DNA from: Samsoniella hepiali
Lineage: Eukaryota; Ascomycota; Sordariomycetes; Hypocreales; Cordycipitaceae
Direction: 5' to 3'
Length of the DNA stretch: 64,000 bases
Assembly (NCBI GenBank): GCA_001455915.2
Contig: LNDK02000103.1
Span: forward strand, 435,850 to 499,849
Under the pieces are notes generated by a model that was given only the letters and a program-made list of their open reading frames with translations, ran no database searches and was not told the DNA's origin. Of the stretch, positions 43,901 through 55,365 are shown piece by piece. Position numbers and translations under genes: made by a program. Within the stretch, counting starts at the first letter, position 1. Every line of letters begins with the position of its first letter.

Positions 43901-45568
43901 GCAGGCAAAGAATAACAGGACACCGCGCTGGAAGAAGCTTGATGTGCCTTCGGGCAGATTGTAAAAGACGGAGCCGATGATGAGAGCCGTGATGAAGTTG
44001 CCCACGACGGCACCAATGACCAGGCCGGGATCCCGCGACAAGCGCAGCCAGCCGCGCCACAGGCAGAGCTGCACCTGCTGCATGTACGAGAGCGTAAACG
44101 GCGAAGCCTTGCGCTGGCTCTTGGCCTGCTGGGCGCGCTTCGAGGCCCGAAACGCCTCGGCGTCCGGGCCGTTGATCGGGTGGCTGACCTTGTACCGCTC
44201 AACCTCCGCCTGCAGGCTCTTGTGCGCGCGGCTCGCCCGCCACGCCGCCGCAAAGTCGTCGGGCGTGCGCGGCACCCTCGTCTCCCAGCCGGGGCGCGCG
44301 CGGCGCTCGACCGGCGACGTCATGGACGTGAGGAAGTCGGGCGTCGTCTGGCGCGCGGGGCACTCGTACCCCAGGTCGACAAAGTACTGCCTCGCCTCCG
44401 CCGCGGGGCCAAAGTAAATCTGCCGGCCTTCGTAGATGACGAGCGTCTTGTCAAAGAGGGCGTAGGCGGCCTGCGGCGCCTGGTAGATGGACACGCACGC
44501 CGTGGTGCCAAAGAGCTCCGTCTGCAGCCGCAGCGTCCGGCAAAACTCGACGGCGTTGGCCGAGTCGAGGCCGCGCGTGGAATTGTCCCAGGCCTGCAGC
44601 GGCGCGCCCGACAGCGCGGCCTCGGCAATGGTGACGCGCTTGCGCTCGCCGCCCGACACGCCGCGGACGTACTCGTTGCCGACGCGCGTGTCGACGGTGT
44701 GGGCGATGCCAAACAGCGCCATGACGACGTCGCGCAGGTGGTCGGCGAAGCGCGCCCGGTCGAGCCCGGCGGGCAGACGACGGGGCTGGCGCGCGCGCGC
44801 CGCGAAGCCGAGCGTGTCACCGACGGTGAGCTGCGGGAAGTGGACGTCGACCTCGGCCGTGTAGATGGCCTCGCCGCGGTGGTGCGTGTGCATCTCCCTA
44901 GCGTCCATGCCGCGGTAGTTGAGGTACGTGCCGCCGTCGGCGTAGATGCCGTTCATCTCGCCGGAAACGGTCTTGAGAAACGTCGAGCAGCCGGCGCCGG
45001 GGGGCCCGAGGACCAGCAGCATCTCGCCTGGGTGCACGAGGCCGTCAAAGTCGCGCAGAATCGCAATCTTGGAGCGCCGCCGGCCGGGCAGGAAACCCGT
45101 TACGAGACCGGCCAGGCTGAACCAGGTGTTGACCACCGTCTTTTGGTAGTCGGTCGCGGAGCCGTAGCCGTGGACGTTGAGGTGCTGAAAGGCGACGCCC
45201 GCGGCGCGGAAGCTCGTGCTACCGCCGCCGCCATCGTCGTCACCGCCGCGGGCCAGCTGCACCATGGCCTTGGCCCACGCGCGGGCGTTGAAGTTGGGAC
45301 TCGACGGGTTGAGGGGCGATTCCTTGTCGGCGTGAAACGGGTTCTCGTAGCCGGCGTCGCGCGAAAAGGTGCGCGCCAAGTTCTGGACGACCGAGGTGCG
45401 GCGGCTCATCTCCGCTGTCTCGGTGTCTTCATCCTGGTGAAGGGTGCCGGCAGGCGAGTGTTGGCGAGTGTCAAAAATGTCGTCAGAGACGTCGCCGTGG
45501 TGGCCGAGAGTTGGAAAGGCAACGGGCGTGCCGTCGTCAGTGTTGGCCTTGGGACCATAGCCAGACAT
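40982..45568 (-). CDS. PDR-type (ABCG) full-size ABC transporter
   Basis: Two exons, 45568-43871 and 43795-40982, with a 75-bp intron (GTAAGC...CTAG); 1503 residues, the usual size. Order is NBD1-TMD1-NBD2-TMD2, the reversed order of pleiotropic drug resistance pumps. NBD1 has the degenerate Walker A GPPGAGCSTF near residue 186, signature VSGGERKR near 303 and WDNSTRGLD in place of a Walker B DE. NBD2 is canonical: GVSGAGKTTLL near 883, signature LNVEQRKR near 988 and FVDEPTSGLD near 1009. This asymmetry is normal for fungal PDR proteins, in which one site hydrolyses ATP. It should export hydrophobic compounds across the plasma membrane. The ATG at 45568 was chosen because the frame upstream opens only with TTG. 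CCGCGG elements lie upstream. Confidence 0.95.
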
Positions 45569-47414
45569 GTTGGCGAAGTCGGCAGTCAAATGATGCTAAT
45601 GTTGTAGTTGGTAATTATGAAGGCAACGTAATCTTAATGGAGCTCGAAACATATGAAATATCCAGTCGATTTATTGTAGTCGTGTTGGCATCGCCAAGGT
45701 GTAAGTGGCCGCCCGAACGGCAATAGTACACCTCTGGTAGCCCTGAAAGGTGAAAAAGCAAACAAGGTAGAATGAGAAGATCAAATCGCACAAAAGAAAT
45801 AGGAAAGTTCGAAGTAATATGCAATTCTCAGGGATATGTTGCCATGTAGCCTAATCTCATCGCTCCGTGCTACTGTTGGTTATCTCTGCATCCCGCGCAA
45901 CCCACGCCGCGGGCAGAAGCGGATGTCCACACCGTGCGGCGCCCACTCCCCCAGCCCCGTGGCAAGGCAAAAATACCATTGTTTGTGACCGGTGGACTTT
46001 GGTCAACGTACATCTAATTCAGAAAATCTCCACTACAACTGCGTCGGCGCACGGCTCGGCAGCCAGACCGGTTGTCCCGTCACATTGGCACGAGGCTCTG
46101 TGCCAATCCGGCGGCGCAGCACATACGCGGACTTTTACAGACGAGTATTGATAAACAAAGGGCAGTGTTACGTACCGCAGCGCAGTTTGAAACATGAATA
46201 CAGGCCGATGGAGCCACTGCAAGATCCCGGTGACCAGTTGTAGCCTTGTGCGTATTCGCTTTGAGAGCCTGATACGCGTATTGAAAGAAATTAAACTCTT
46301 GCCTCTGTTGGTTAATCTAGTATGGTATCCCACCATGTAAGTTCCAAGGCTAATGAGATGCGGACTCTTAGTAATCAAAATGACTTTTTGATACATTGGC
46401 TGGCAGTATAGAGAGAAGGGGGGGTGTAGTATGTCTGTTGAGGCCTAGCCGGATGGCTTACCAACTGGCGTACATCTGACACGTGAGACAGATAAATGAA
46501 ATCACCATCGATGCAACTAGAAACTTTGAGGTTAGTGTGGTAAAGAAAAGTAAAGCACAAGTCCAATTCCCCGAAACCTCAAATTCCGCGCCTTGTTCCG
46601 CTGCAGCCAGCAAACTCCACAGCCACATAAAGTTTAAAAACCTACGCTACAAAACCATCAGCCAGTGAACAGACGCAAGAAGGAGGCCCTACATGAGCGA
46701 GGTCCCCATTTATTAACGTACTTGAAAATCTCACAAAGCCGTCACCGCGGCGGTCCCGTCCCCCGCGCAACCCGCGCTTTCCCCACCATCTTACCGTTAC
46801 CCGCCATGAATGCACAAAATTGCTACGTATTCAGGCGGAAAAGGAGGAAAATTTCTGGCGATGGGTTTGAAAGGACGGAGTAGTGATTAAGAATGAAGAG
46901 GTAAAAATACAACCCCGTATCTGCAATTAGTAATGCGGCTGGCATGTGTCCTTCTTTTCAAGTATCGGCCTCGTTGGAGTGTGCCTTGTCCTCGCCCATC
47001 GCCAGCCAATGGCGCAATCAGAGAGGCGAGCAAACGACAGCTCGAAGATAACAAGGATCGCTCGTCACCGAAAAGGGGTGTGCATGTCTAGTATTTATGG
47101 AGTGCAGGCGCTCAGGTTTGGTTGGTTGGAACAACGACAGGCCTGTTACGAAGACGACGTGTAGACTGATGGGAGAATGGTCGCCGGAATCTCAGAGACG
47201 ATGGCAGTCAACTTACAGTTTAAAAGAAACATGTACCGATGGTTCCGTATTGATTTGCGAGCATTTGCGAGATCGTCACCCAACCGCACCTTTCTAAATA
47301 GACAAGAAAAAGAATTGCTCAGATATGGCGGCAATAAAGATATAATACATGGATGGGAACTGGCCCCCTTTCTTCCATCTCCTTTGTGATCTAGCGTAGT
47401 CTATCCTTGCGCCA
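45569..47414. other. intergenic region upstream of the ABC transporter
   Basis: 1.8 kb between the ABC transporter start and the Sam50 stop, both minus. It has two copies of CCCGCGCAACCC (45892-45903 and 46762-46773), each near a CCGCGG palindrome. No convincing gene. Confidence 0.5.
45892..46773. promoter_or_regulatory. paired CCGCGG / CCCGCGCAACCC modules upstream of the ABC transporter
   Basis: CCGCGG occurs at 45907-45912 and 46745-46750, with CCCGCGCAACCC at 45892 and 46762. CCGCGG is the core of the yeast Pdr1/Pdr3 response element (TCCGYGGR). The flanks here differ from the full consensus, so Pdr-like control is only suggested. Confidence 0.3.
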
Positions 47415-49171
47415 TTACATCAAGTTGATGCCAACTCCCAACTGCAACCCTTTTGTGCCAACCTCACCCTTGCGAAGTACTAGAGGCAGGCTAAAGTTCA
47501 GTTCAAATCGAGCAACGGGGTGTGCATACACAAGACCAACGCCGGCGGCCGCGCTCGGCGCCCCGTTCAGCAAGTCTGCGACGGCATTGAGCATGCCATC
47601 TCGAACGGCCGAAGGACTTAGACCGGATGAGGTCGCGCCGGCTTCGCTACCCTTGGATTTGCTCACCTTCTTCAGCGCTACCAGCCGGCCGCCGTTGGCA
47701 AACACCTGGAAGCGCAGGCCAGAGTCGGGCCCCTTGTACGGTAAAGGAAGGAGCATGTTGACACTACCAGCAGCAAACACATCACCACCGACAGAGTCCT
47801 TGCCGTCATGAGGTCCCAGACCGCCGAGCTGGAATCCTCGCACATCTGCGGGACCTCCCAACTGGAAGCGGTCGTTAATACGGCTGGGCTGGGCCTTGCC
47901 ATTCAAGTCCAAGCCCAGGGGCAATGGCCACAACATGCCCAGGCGGAGCCCGCCGCCAATAGAAATGCCAGACTTTTGTGAGGACCCGGGAAGTGGGATG
48001 GGAATTGCGCCGCCCAACTCGAGCTCGCCCTTTGAAAAGGCAACATCGCCTCCAAGAGGTCCCACGCCAGCAAGCTCGAGCCTCGACCGAGCCATGTAGC
48101 CATCTTGGGGTAATTGCGGATTATCACGGCGCTCCCTATAAAACGTATGCCTGAGGGCACTCTTGAGAGAGTCACCAGCGTCGTGACGGACCGTAGCGCT
48201 CGCGGCTTGGCTTAGGCCGGTCACCTGTCGCCAAAGACCAGCGTATTCTACCGTATGGCTGTCTCTTTGCTTATTGATCCACGAGAACTGAAGCGAACCG
48301 CCCTTGAGTACTTCTTCGTGTGACGCCCAAGGCTTCTCGGAAGCAGAAGCAAGAGCCTCTAGCGAGACGCGCATGTCTGGGTTGCTCAGCACCGGCGCGC
48401 CCAGGTTGGCGCTGTAGGCAGATCGCGTCCTCGTGCCCGATCGTGCATTGAGCGTCAACATCTCGGCACCTCCGAATATGTTGCGCCACAGCAGAGATCC
48501 ATACGCAGAGCCCTCGCCGTTGCCGACGTCGGTTCCGGTCTGCAGTTTGAAGCGGGGCAGCTCCTTGAGAGACAAGGAGACATTTACATCGGTCGGGTTT
48601 GACGAGGCGTCTGTCGGGTCGGATTGCTGAAGGAAGACCTCTGGTGGCTCTCGAAGTATTTCTGTCCCGTTGTTTAGCATGCAAAACTTGTTGACGCGGC
48701 TGGCATTTTGCGGCACTCACGCAGTGCGCTCAGTTTTCCGCTGGCCTCCTGAAGTTTGGCTAGCACTTCTCCCACTGTAGAAGGGGCACCGGGTTGATCG
48801 GCCAACAAGGGCTGCACGATTGGGTTGAGAAAGGGGCGTCGAATGTTGTTACCGCCGAGGATGTTGACTTCGTTGACGGTCATGGGCATGGCCGTTTGGT
48901 CGAGCATCTAGGCGCAAAGGATCAACATCTCGCATCGTTCGTTCGAATTGGGTAAGCCATCTTACCAGCTGCGCGACTCTACGCTCTCTTGCCTCCTGGT
49001 CGGCATTGCGGGATTCCGGTCGGGCTTTTGCGTCTCGCAAGACATCCATGCCATCTTCGTGTAGTTTATCGAAGCCGCCGGCAGACTGTACACAATGCAA
49101 TGAGTTGGTGGTCTTGATGAGTGGATACGGGGGAAACGTACGGTGGCAGCCGATCTATTTCCCGTCACCAT
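47415..49171 (-). CDS. SAM50: Sam50/Tob55, mitochondrial outer-membrane beta-barrel assembly protein
   Basis: Four exons: 49171-49142, 49085-48966, 48907-48721 and 48661-47415; introns 56, 58 and 59 bp; 527 residues. It is the central channel of the SAM complex, which inserts beta-barrel proteins into the mitochondrial outer membrane. The N-terminal POTRA-like part includes MTVNEVNILGGNNIRRPFL and GEVLAKLQEASGKL. The barrel is of the Omp85/D15 family: GTDVGNGEGSAYGSLLWRN, FGGAEMLTLNA, GTRTRSAYSA, and QLGGPADVRGF, the conserved L6-type R-G-F loop. It ends in QLGVGINLM, matching the beta-signal polar-x-G-x-x-hydrophobic-x-hydrophobic. Exon 1 codes only ten residues; its ATG at 49171 is the first plausible start, so the extreme N-terminus is the least certain part. 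Divergent from ubc6 over 477 bp. Confidence 0.93.
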
Positions 49172-49648
49172 TGTTCTTGATTGGTGGCTGTTGGAAGGTG
49201 GTATTGGCGCTTTTGACGAAAGATTCCCCTCAGCTTGCGCAAGGGACGGAACATCTCGCGAAGCTGTCCAAGCTCCCAGACGACCCTCAGGTGAGGTGTA
49301 TCCACCCACAACTCCGGACGCAGCCCGGACGCAACAGCGCGTGGCGCACTCACGTCAGTGTGGCTGGTACATCATCGCACCAGCCACAAAACTATTTGCC
49401 ACGCTGACGCCTTGCTCCGGCTCCGTTGCCTTGGCTATCTATACCCTCCAACATCTCCTTCGCTTCCCGAATCCAGCAACAGGGCGCATAGAACGATCTG
49501 TATCCATATTTTGTGTTTCTCTTGATATTTTATTTCATTGCGCAGCCACTCTTTTCCCCCTCAGAGACGTTTCAAATAGATTTACCCAGCGTTGTCTCGT
49601 CACGCGACTTTCCTTTGCCTCAGCGCATTTCATCTCCTCGGAGTAGCC
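49172..49648. promoter_or_regulatory. shared divergent promoter of sam50 and ubc6
   Basis: 477 bp separate the two start codons on opposite strands. The half nearer ubc6 is C/T-rich. No clear TATA box on either side, as usual for housekeeping genes. Confidence 0.5.
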
Positions 49649-50562
49649 ATGGCGAGCAAGGCGGCTTTCAAGCGTGTACGTCTTGATTCTTGCAGTCTTC
49701 TGGTGTTAAAGTGCTAACATGAAGTTGCAGTTGACTCGCGAATACAAGACGATATCTGAGAACCCTCCTCCATACATTACCGCACACCCCTCCGAGTCTA
49801 ATATTCTCGAGTGCGTACAGCTCTACTGCGCATTTTACCGTCAGAAACTAACAAATCATCGATTTTAGATGGCACTATGTTATCACAGGGCCCGAAGAGA
49901 CACCGTACCACGGCGGCCAGTACTGGGGCACTTTAATATTCCCTCCCAACTACCCATTCGCTCCGCCGGCCATCCGAATGCACACACCATCCGGCCGGTT
50001 CCAGCCGTCTACGCGACTCTGTCTTTCGATATCCGATTTCCACCCCAAGTCTTTCAACCCTGCCTGGGAGGTGTCGACCATCCTCATCGGCCTGCTCTCC
50101 TTTATGACGAGCGACGAGATGACGACCGGCTCCGTGTCGACCAGCGCCACAGAGAAGAAGTTCCTTGCCTCCCGATCGCGATGGTGGAACTCGACGGGCG
50201 GCGGCTCCCTCTCCAAGAATCCGGCCGCCAAGGGTAACGTCAAGGTGGGCGACGGCGGCGCCAACTTCCGCTCCGAATGGGCGCAGGTGGATACTGAAAA
50301 CTGGGAGTGGATGAAGAAGCATAAGGTTGATTCTGCGACCGGGCATCGCGTTGGCGGTGATAACGGCGCTTCATGCGGCCCGCAGCTCGGTATTGCTGGG
50401 ACGAGCGGCCATCAGGCACAAGCCGTGGTTGACGCCGTGGTGCAGCAAAGGGACGCCGGTCGGGGGTGGATATCACGTAATAAGCTGGTTGTCGCTGGTG
50501 CTGCCATATTCGTATATGTTCTCATTGCGAGACTGATGAGCGGCGACGGAGGCCTTACTTAG
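49649..50562 (+). CDS. ubc6: ER-anchored ubiquitin-conjugating enzyme Ubc6 (E2 J family)
   Basis: Three exons, 49649-49675, 49731-49810 and 49869-50562, joined in frame; 266 residues. It conjugates ubiquitin in ER-associated degradation, working with membrane E3 ligases. MASKAAFKRLTREYK and HYVITGPEETPYHGGQYWG are typical of the E2 J/Ubc6 group. The active-site Cys is residue 87 in TRLCLSISDFHP, the same number as in yeast Ubc6, with the family's changed HPN-like region. NPAWEVSTILIGLLSFM follows. A polar linker leads to a C-terminal membrane anchor (LVVAGAAIFVYVLIARLM), leaving the catalytic domain in the cytosol. A 9-codon first exon is common in fungal ubc6 genes. Confidence 0.95.
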
Positions 50563-51722
50563 GGATGAGAACTCGGAAGTTGGCCAGACTAGAGCAGCGG
50601 GGTCGCTTAAACATAGGATAATCGCAGAATCCTTGCCGATAGGCGTGAAAGCAGTGCCTTTCAGAGACCGGACTAATACGATGAGCTTGTAGAAATCAGA
50701 GTCGTAGATGTGCAGAATTCCTTGGGCATCTGCTGCTGGGCACTCGAATCAATATCAATTACACATGCCAACTACGATTTTCGTTCGGGAATGCCACAAG
50801 CATAGGGTATCGACGGTCAACGCCGAGTGTGTTGGCAGTGAGCTTTCTGTGCTGACCACCAGTGATTCTGTAGCGACCGGGATGGGGTGACATGAACAAA
50901 GGCTGCAGGCATCTACAGTGGGGTGACATAAATTCTGTACGGTTTGGTAGATCTAGCTGGTGTGGAGCGTACTCAATATGTGTCAAGGCACTGTATCTGT
51001 TGTTGAGCAACCCTCGGACAACGACACTGTCCGACATCGCAGCGGCGGAGGGTGAGACGGTATGGCCATGACAAGCCACAATAAAGCCAAGTCGAAGCTC
51101 AGCAGAGTGACAGAGGACCGTCCAGCTATTCAGGTCACGGTAGCATGCAAGGCAAAGCAGTGACGAGGATGCTCAGTATTTATGAATGTACCTATTCACC
51201 TGGTGCCCCATCGAATGGGATAGAAGTCAGAAGTGGCTCCCCTTGACCAGGGCCGTCTCCGATTTGCAGGCGCACAGGCCGCCCCCACAGTTGTTTGAGT
51301 GAGTCTCCCAAACAGGTGGCTCGGTACAGGGCGGCGCTACCTGCAGACTGCTGTACTGAACCTGCTGTGAATTGCTGCAGCGGCTGGTTACAGTGAGTAA
51401 GGTCGGTAAGGTAGTGAGTGCGGCGGCCCAGTCACAACGGGTGTGGCGGCCAGTCACAGCGGATGCAGCCGCCCGTTGTAATACGCTTCAGCGCTCTTCA
51501 CCAGCGCACCCTTTAGCCCCTGTTAGCGGCTGCTAGCCCGCCAAACTGGGCCTCCTCACTGGTCACTGCCAGCCCGCCGCCGTCGCTCGTCGACCGCAGA
51601 TTTCGTCCCAAATCTCGCCTGCCACTGTCTATAGCTACTCTCGCCTCCTGCACCGCAACATCTGCGCAACATCTCCCATCTCAGGGCCGCTTCTCTGCAG
51701 CCCGCTCGCCCTTCTGCCCGCC
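50563..51722. other. intergenic region
   Basis: 3' region of ubc6 and promoter/leader of the BTB-like gene; C-rich from about 51480. No gene seen. Confidence 0.5.
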
Positions 51723-54333
51723 ATGGCTCCCGCCAACGGCTCGTCCAAGCCGCGCAAGGCCACTCCCGCTGCCGCTGGTGCTGCTCCTGCTCCTGTGGCA
51801 CCAGTTGCGGCGACGACGAACAGCAAGCCTGCGCAGAAGAAGCCCGTGGTGCCCGCCCTTCCTCTGCCCTATGTCAAGCGCCCGGCTGCTGCTTCTGCCT
51901 CTGCGAACCCGAACAAGGCGGAAACAAAGGCTGATGAAGCCCGGTCTCACGGAAAACAGCACAAGCCAAAGGACTCCAAGTCTCGCAAGGATGAGAGCTC
52001 CAAAGCCGCTGCTGCGGAGCCAACGTCGGAGGCTGGAAGCAACACCACCAACGGCCTGGGTAAGACATTCACTGCACATGTATTTTCCTGCATATTACTT
52101 CATTCGAGCTCTTCAATAATTTTCTGCATCGTTTTGAGCCTGCTCTGCTAACACCAGCTCCAGAGAGCGCTGCCCCGTCGCAAGCTCAGACCAAAGCAGT
52201 GCCAACCCCCAAGCAGCCACAGTCACCCAAGACCGAATCATCGAACCGAGGCTCGACGGAGGCCGCAGCGTCTGCGGTACAAGTCAAGCACGAAGTCCCC
52301 AAAGCAAACGGTAACTCGAACGCGCCTCTAGGCTCGACTGAACCGCGACTCTACAAGCCAGGTGAGTGTGTCGTGCGCCCTCCGCCAACGGCTCGTTTGA
52401 TGCTAACTCCGATGTGCCACCAGCGAACGCGATAAACAACAAAGGCCCCAAGTCTCGACCTCCCCCTGCCGTCTCGCCCACCAAATACCACATGCCTCCG
52501 CCCTTCCAGCCCGGCAATAGGATGCCCGGAATGCACGCAAACGACGACGGGCCTAGAGGTCCTCGACAGCCTGCCCCCAACGGCCACGTCCATGCGCACC
52601 ACCAGGCCCACCCCAGCAACAGCAGCTTGCATTTTGGTGGTTTTCAAGAATCTCAGAGCTCTAGCCCGGCACCTCCTCACTCTGGTGGTATCGCTCCACC
52701 TCCAGGCATGCCCTTCCCTGGTGGACGCCAGCCATTCATCGGACCCGGTGGTAACGGCTTCCCGCCCATGATGCCGTACGGCCCTGACATGATGCCTGTA
52801 ACAACATTTGACAACTACGGAAGACCTCCGATGGCTTACGCCCCTCCCGATTCCTACCTGCCTTATCGCAACAACTACAACCCATCCGCACCGCACAGCT
52901 TCCACGACTCTCATTCTTCCATGGAAGAATTCAATCAGCAACAGTACGGCGGTCGGGCGCCTATTCGCAATGGAGGTCCTGTCGCAGAAGAACAACAGTT
53001 GCAAGGAAACGCTGGTCGAATGTTTGCCCCGCCCGACTTTCACCGCATGATGCCTAACCCTGGCATGCCGCCTCACATGATGCCCCCAAGCGATGATGCC
53101 GACCACCTAGCTGGATACGCTCAGCAGCAGTTTGAAAACCCGGAGCTGTCTGATTGCTCTCTTGAGCTACGCTACCTAGACGATCGCGCGCCACCAGTCC
53201 GTATTGCTGGCCATAGGTTCATCCTCAACCGATCCGGTGAGCTGGCTTCCCTTTTGCGCCAGCAGATACAGTCGCCAAGCCCGCCCGATCGCTCTCAGCA
53301 AACCGTGCTGATTGAGACCAACAGCAAGTGGATCCGCTCCGATTCATTCTACATGGCAGCTCAACGTCTCTACGGCATGCCGCTTCTGCAATATCCCGGA
53401 CCTCGCAATCACCATCCTGAGTCTGGTGAATTGACTGATGCCGGCTCAAATGTCGAGCAGCTCGATTTCGCACTCTCCTATGCAGCAGCTGGCCAATTGC
53501 TCGGCTGGGTACCTGTCACCAAACGTGGATGCGAGGTGGCCACCCAGCTTATCGACTGGCAGACTGTCGAGCGAATTTTGGATTTTGCGTTGGATTGCCA
53601 CTCCGATTTGGGCACCCACGATGCGTACAGATATGGCGAAGGCTCTAAGATTATCCTCGATGCTGTTGTAACTTTTATCGTGCACAGCTTTCCGTCCAAT
53701 TTTGAGCTGGATGCTAAAGTGGTTGCTCCTGTGCAGTATGCGAGACTGCCTCTGCACCCACCGCCACCAACACCAAGCCGACCCACGGCCCAGCAAAGTA
53801 TGCCCGTGGCGGATGAAAATCCAGTAGTGCAGCTTGGCAAGGGACGCCGCTCGCAGAAACTCACCAACATTCAGTTTGGTGATTTGACCCTTACCGAGAG
53901 CAACCCTGCCTCTGAGACCGAAACACCAAAGGCATCCCGCCCAGCGCAGCCTGTCTCTCATGCGGTCCTGTCCCGGGTTTTACTCAACATTCCGTTTACG
54001 CAGCTCAAGATGATTTTGGAATCCTCGGGCTCTGGCAACGTCAACGGCTGGGCCAATGCCGAGTCACGATACCGCATTGTCAAGGCTGCAGTGGACGAGC
54101 GCGAGGCGCGTCGTGTCAAGGCAGTTGATGCTGTCGTTGACGGCCGTGTTCCGGACGCAGAGGAGTTGCGCGCGAACCTGAGAGCTCCGGAGCCTCGTAG
54201 CATGCCGCGATGGGGCGCACTGGGCTGGCACGAGGAGATGCTGCCCTACGGAAACCCAGACGGCCCTTCTTTGGGACGCAAGTGGTCTCCCCTGCCGGCG
54301 CCGCAAGGCGAACCAGTTGCTGATTATCCTTGA
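51723..54333 (+). CDS. BTB/POZ-like protein with long Pro-rich disordered N-terminus
   Basis: Three exons, 51723-52059, 52158-52361 and 52424-54333 (introns 98 and 62 bp, both phase 1); 816 residues. The first 430 or so residues are disordered: Ala/Pro/Lys-rich, then Pro/Met/Gly/Asn-rich with many PPP and GGM-type stretches, a composition seen in RNA-granule and mRNP proteins. From about 53140 a folded domain reads LSDCSLELRYLDDRAPPVRI-AGHRFILNRSGELASLLRQQ, which matches the start of a BTB fold (a Cys/Leu-rich strand, then H-R-x-I-L). Helices continue through SYAAAGQLLGWVPV and VERILDFALDCH. A second helical part, VLSRVLLNIPFTQLKMILES and ESRYRIVKAAVDEREARRVK, follows another disordered linker. 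It may be an adaptor, but no specific function can be assigned. Confidence 0.82.
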
Positions 54334-55365
54334 TATTCATTCGACAAAGTATCAAGTATGGACATAATGACATGATGATCCGCACATGCTGCAAAAGACA
54401 GCACAATACATGAGCATTGCATTTGCGCCTGGCTCCCTTGGAAAAGATGAAAGGACAAAAGTTTAGCATGATTTCAGCAACAATTGGGTTTTCATTTGAC
54501 TATTGCATTTGCGACTGGCTTTGACAGATTTAGGGACCATCCTCAAACGGAAAAAAGAACACATTGGACTATCTGGCTACCCACGCTGATCCGCGTCTTG
54601 GAGTAACCAACGTTTTTGCTTATGGCGGGGTACGATTGATACGACACGCCTTTGCAGCCAGGTTGTTGATGAGGCTAGGCTGAATAAGTATCTGGTGGGT
54701 ATTTCAAGATTGGGGGCGTCAGCTTGATGCTCGTTGGCTGATGCAGGCTCTGAAGAAGCAGACTAGGGCGGACCATGGCGCCTGGGGATGGTATTGGGTG
54801 AGGGGCAGAGTAGTATTGGAGGGATTATATCATGATGAGACCTGCTTATGGGCTCCGTTTAGGGACAGGTCTTTATTTTCTTGTTATTTGTGTCTGCTTG
54901 ATTTATGCGAGAGATGGGGCGATGAGACAAGGATATCAACTGGGGAGACAAACTGGGCCTGCATGTATTTACGCTGATAATCTCTGGGGTTGGTGAAAGA
55001 CGATTTTCTTGACTGCCCTGCGATAACTGTATGAATTGATTTACTCTTGAACATCGGAGTATACTATTCTTCGCTTACGGTGACGCGTGCTTACCCGATG
55101 GTTGCGATGCAAACGCTCCAAGCCAGTCGGCGTTTGCTGATTTGGTTGGTAGCTCGCGCTGTAGCCCCGTCAGCTCACATGCCTTGCTTCCAAACCATGG
55201 TGTGCCATGTCAAGGCCAAGCACACCCCTCACCAACACGACGTCATCCAGTCCGAGCCATCAATTTCTTCTTGCAACTTGACTCTCAACTTTGACAATCC
55301 CAGTTCTCCGGCGGGTTCTCTTCAAGTCGGCCCCTTTCCCTGCCCCCCAATACATCAAGGAAAGG
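54334..55365. other. intergenic region
   Basis: About 1 kb without a gene. Holds 3' and promoter sequence of the neighbours. Confidence 0.5.

Noticed and set aside
44180..45607. 475-codon plus-strand ORF across the ABC transporter
   Set aside because: Antisense shadow of the GC-rich first exon of the transporter, whose frame has full family motifs; the opposite frame is Arg/Gly/Ala/Val-rich with no domain.
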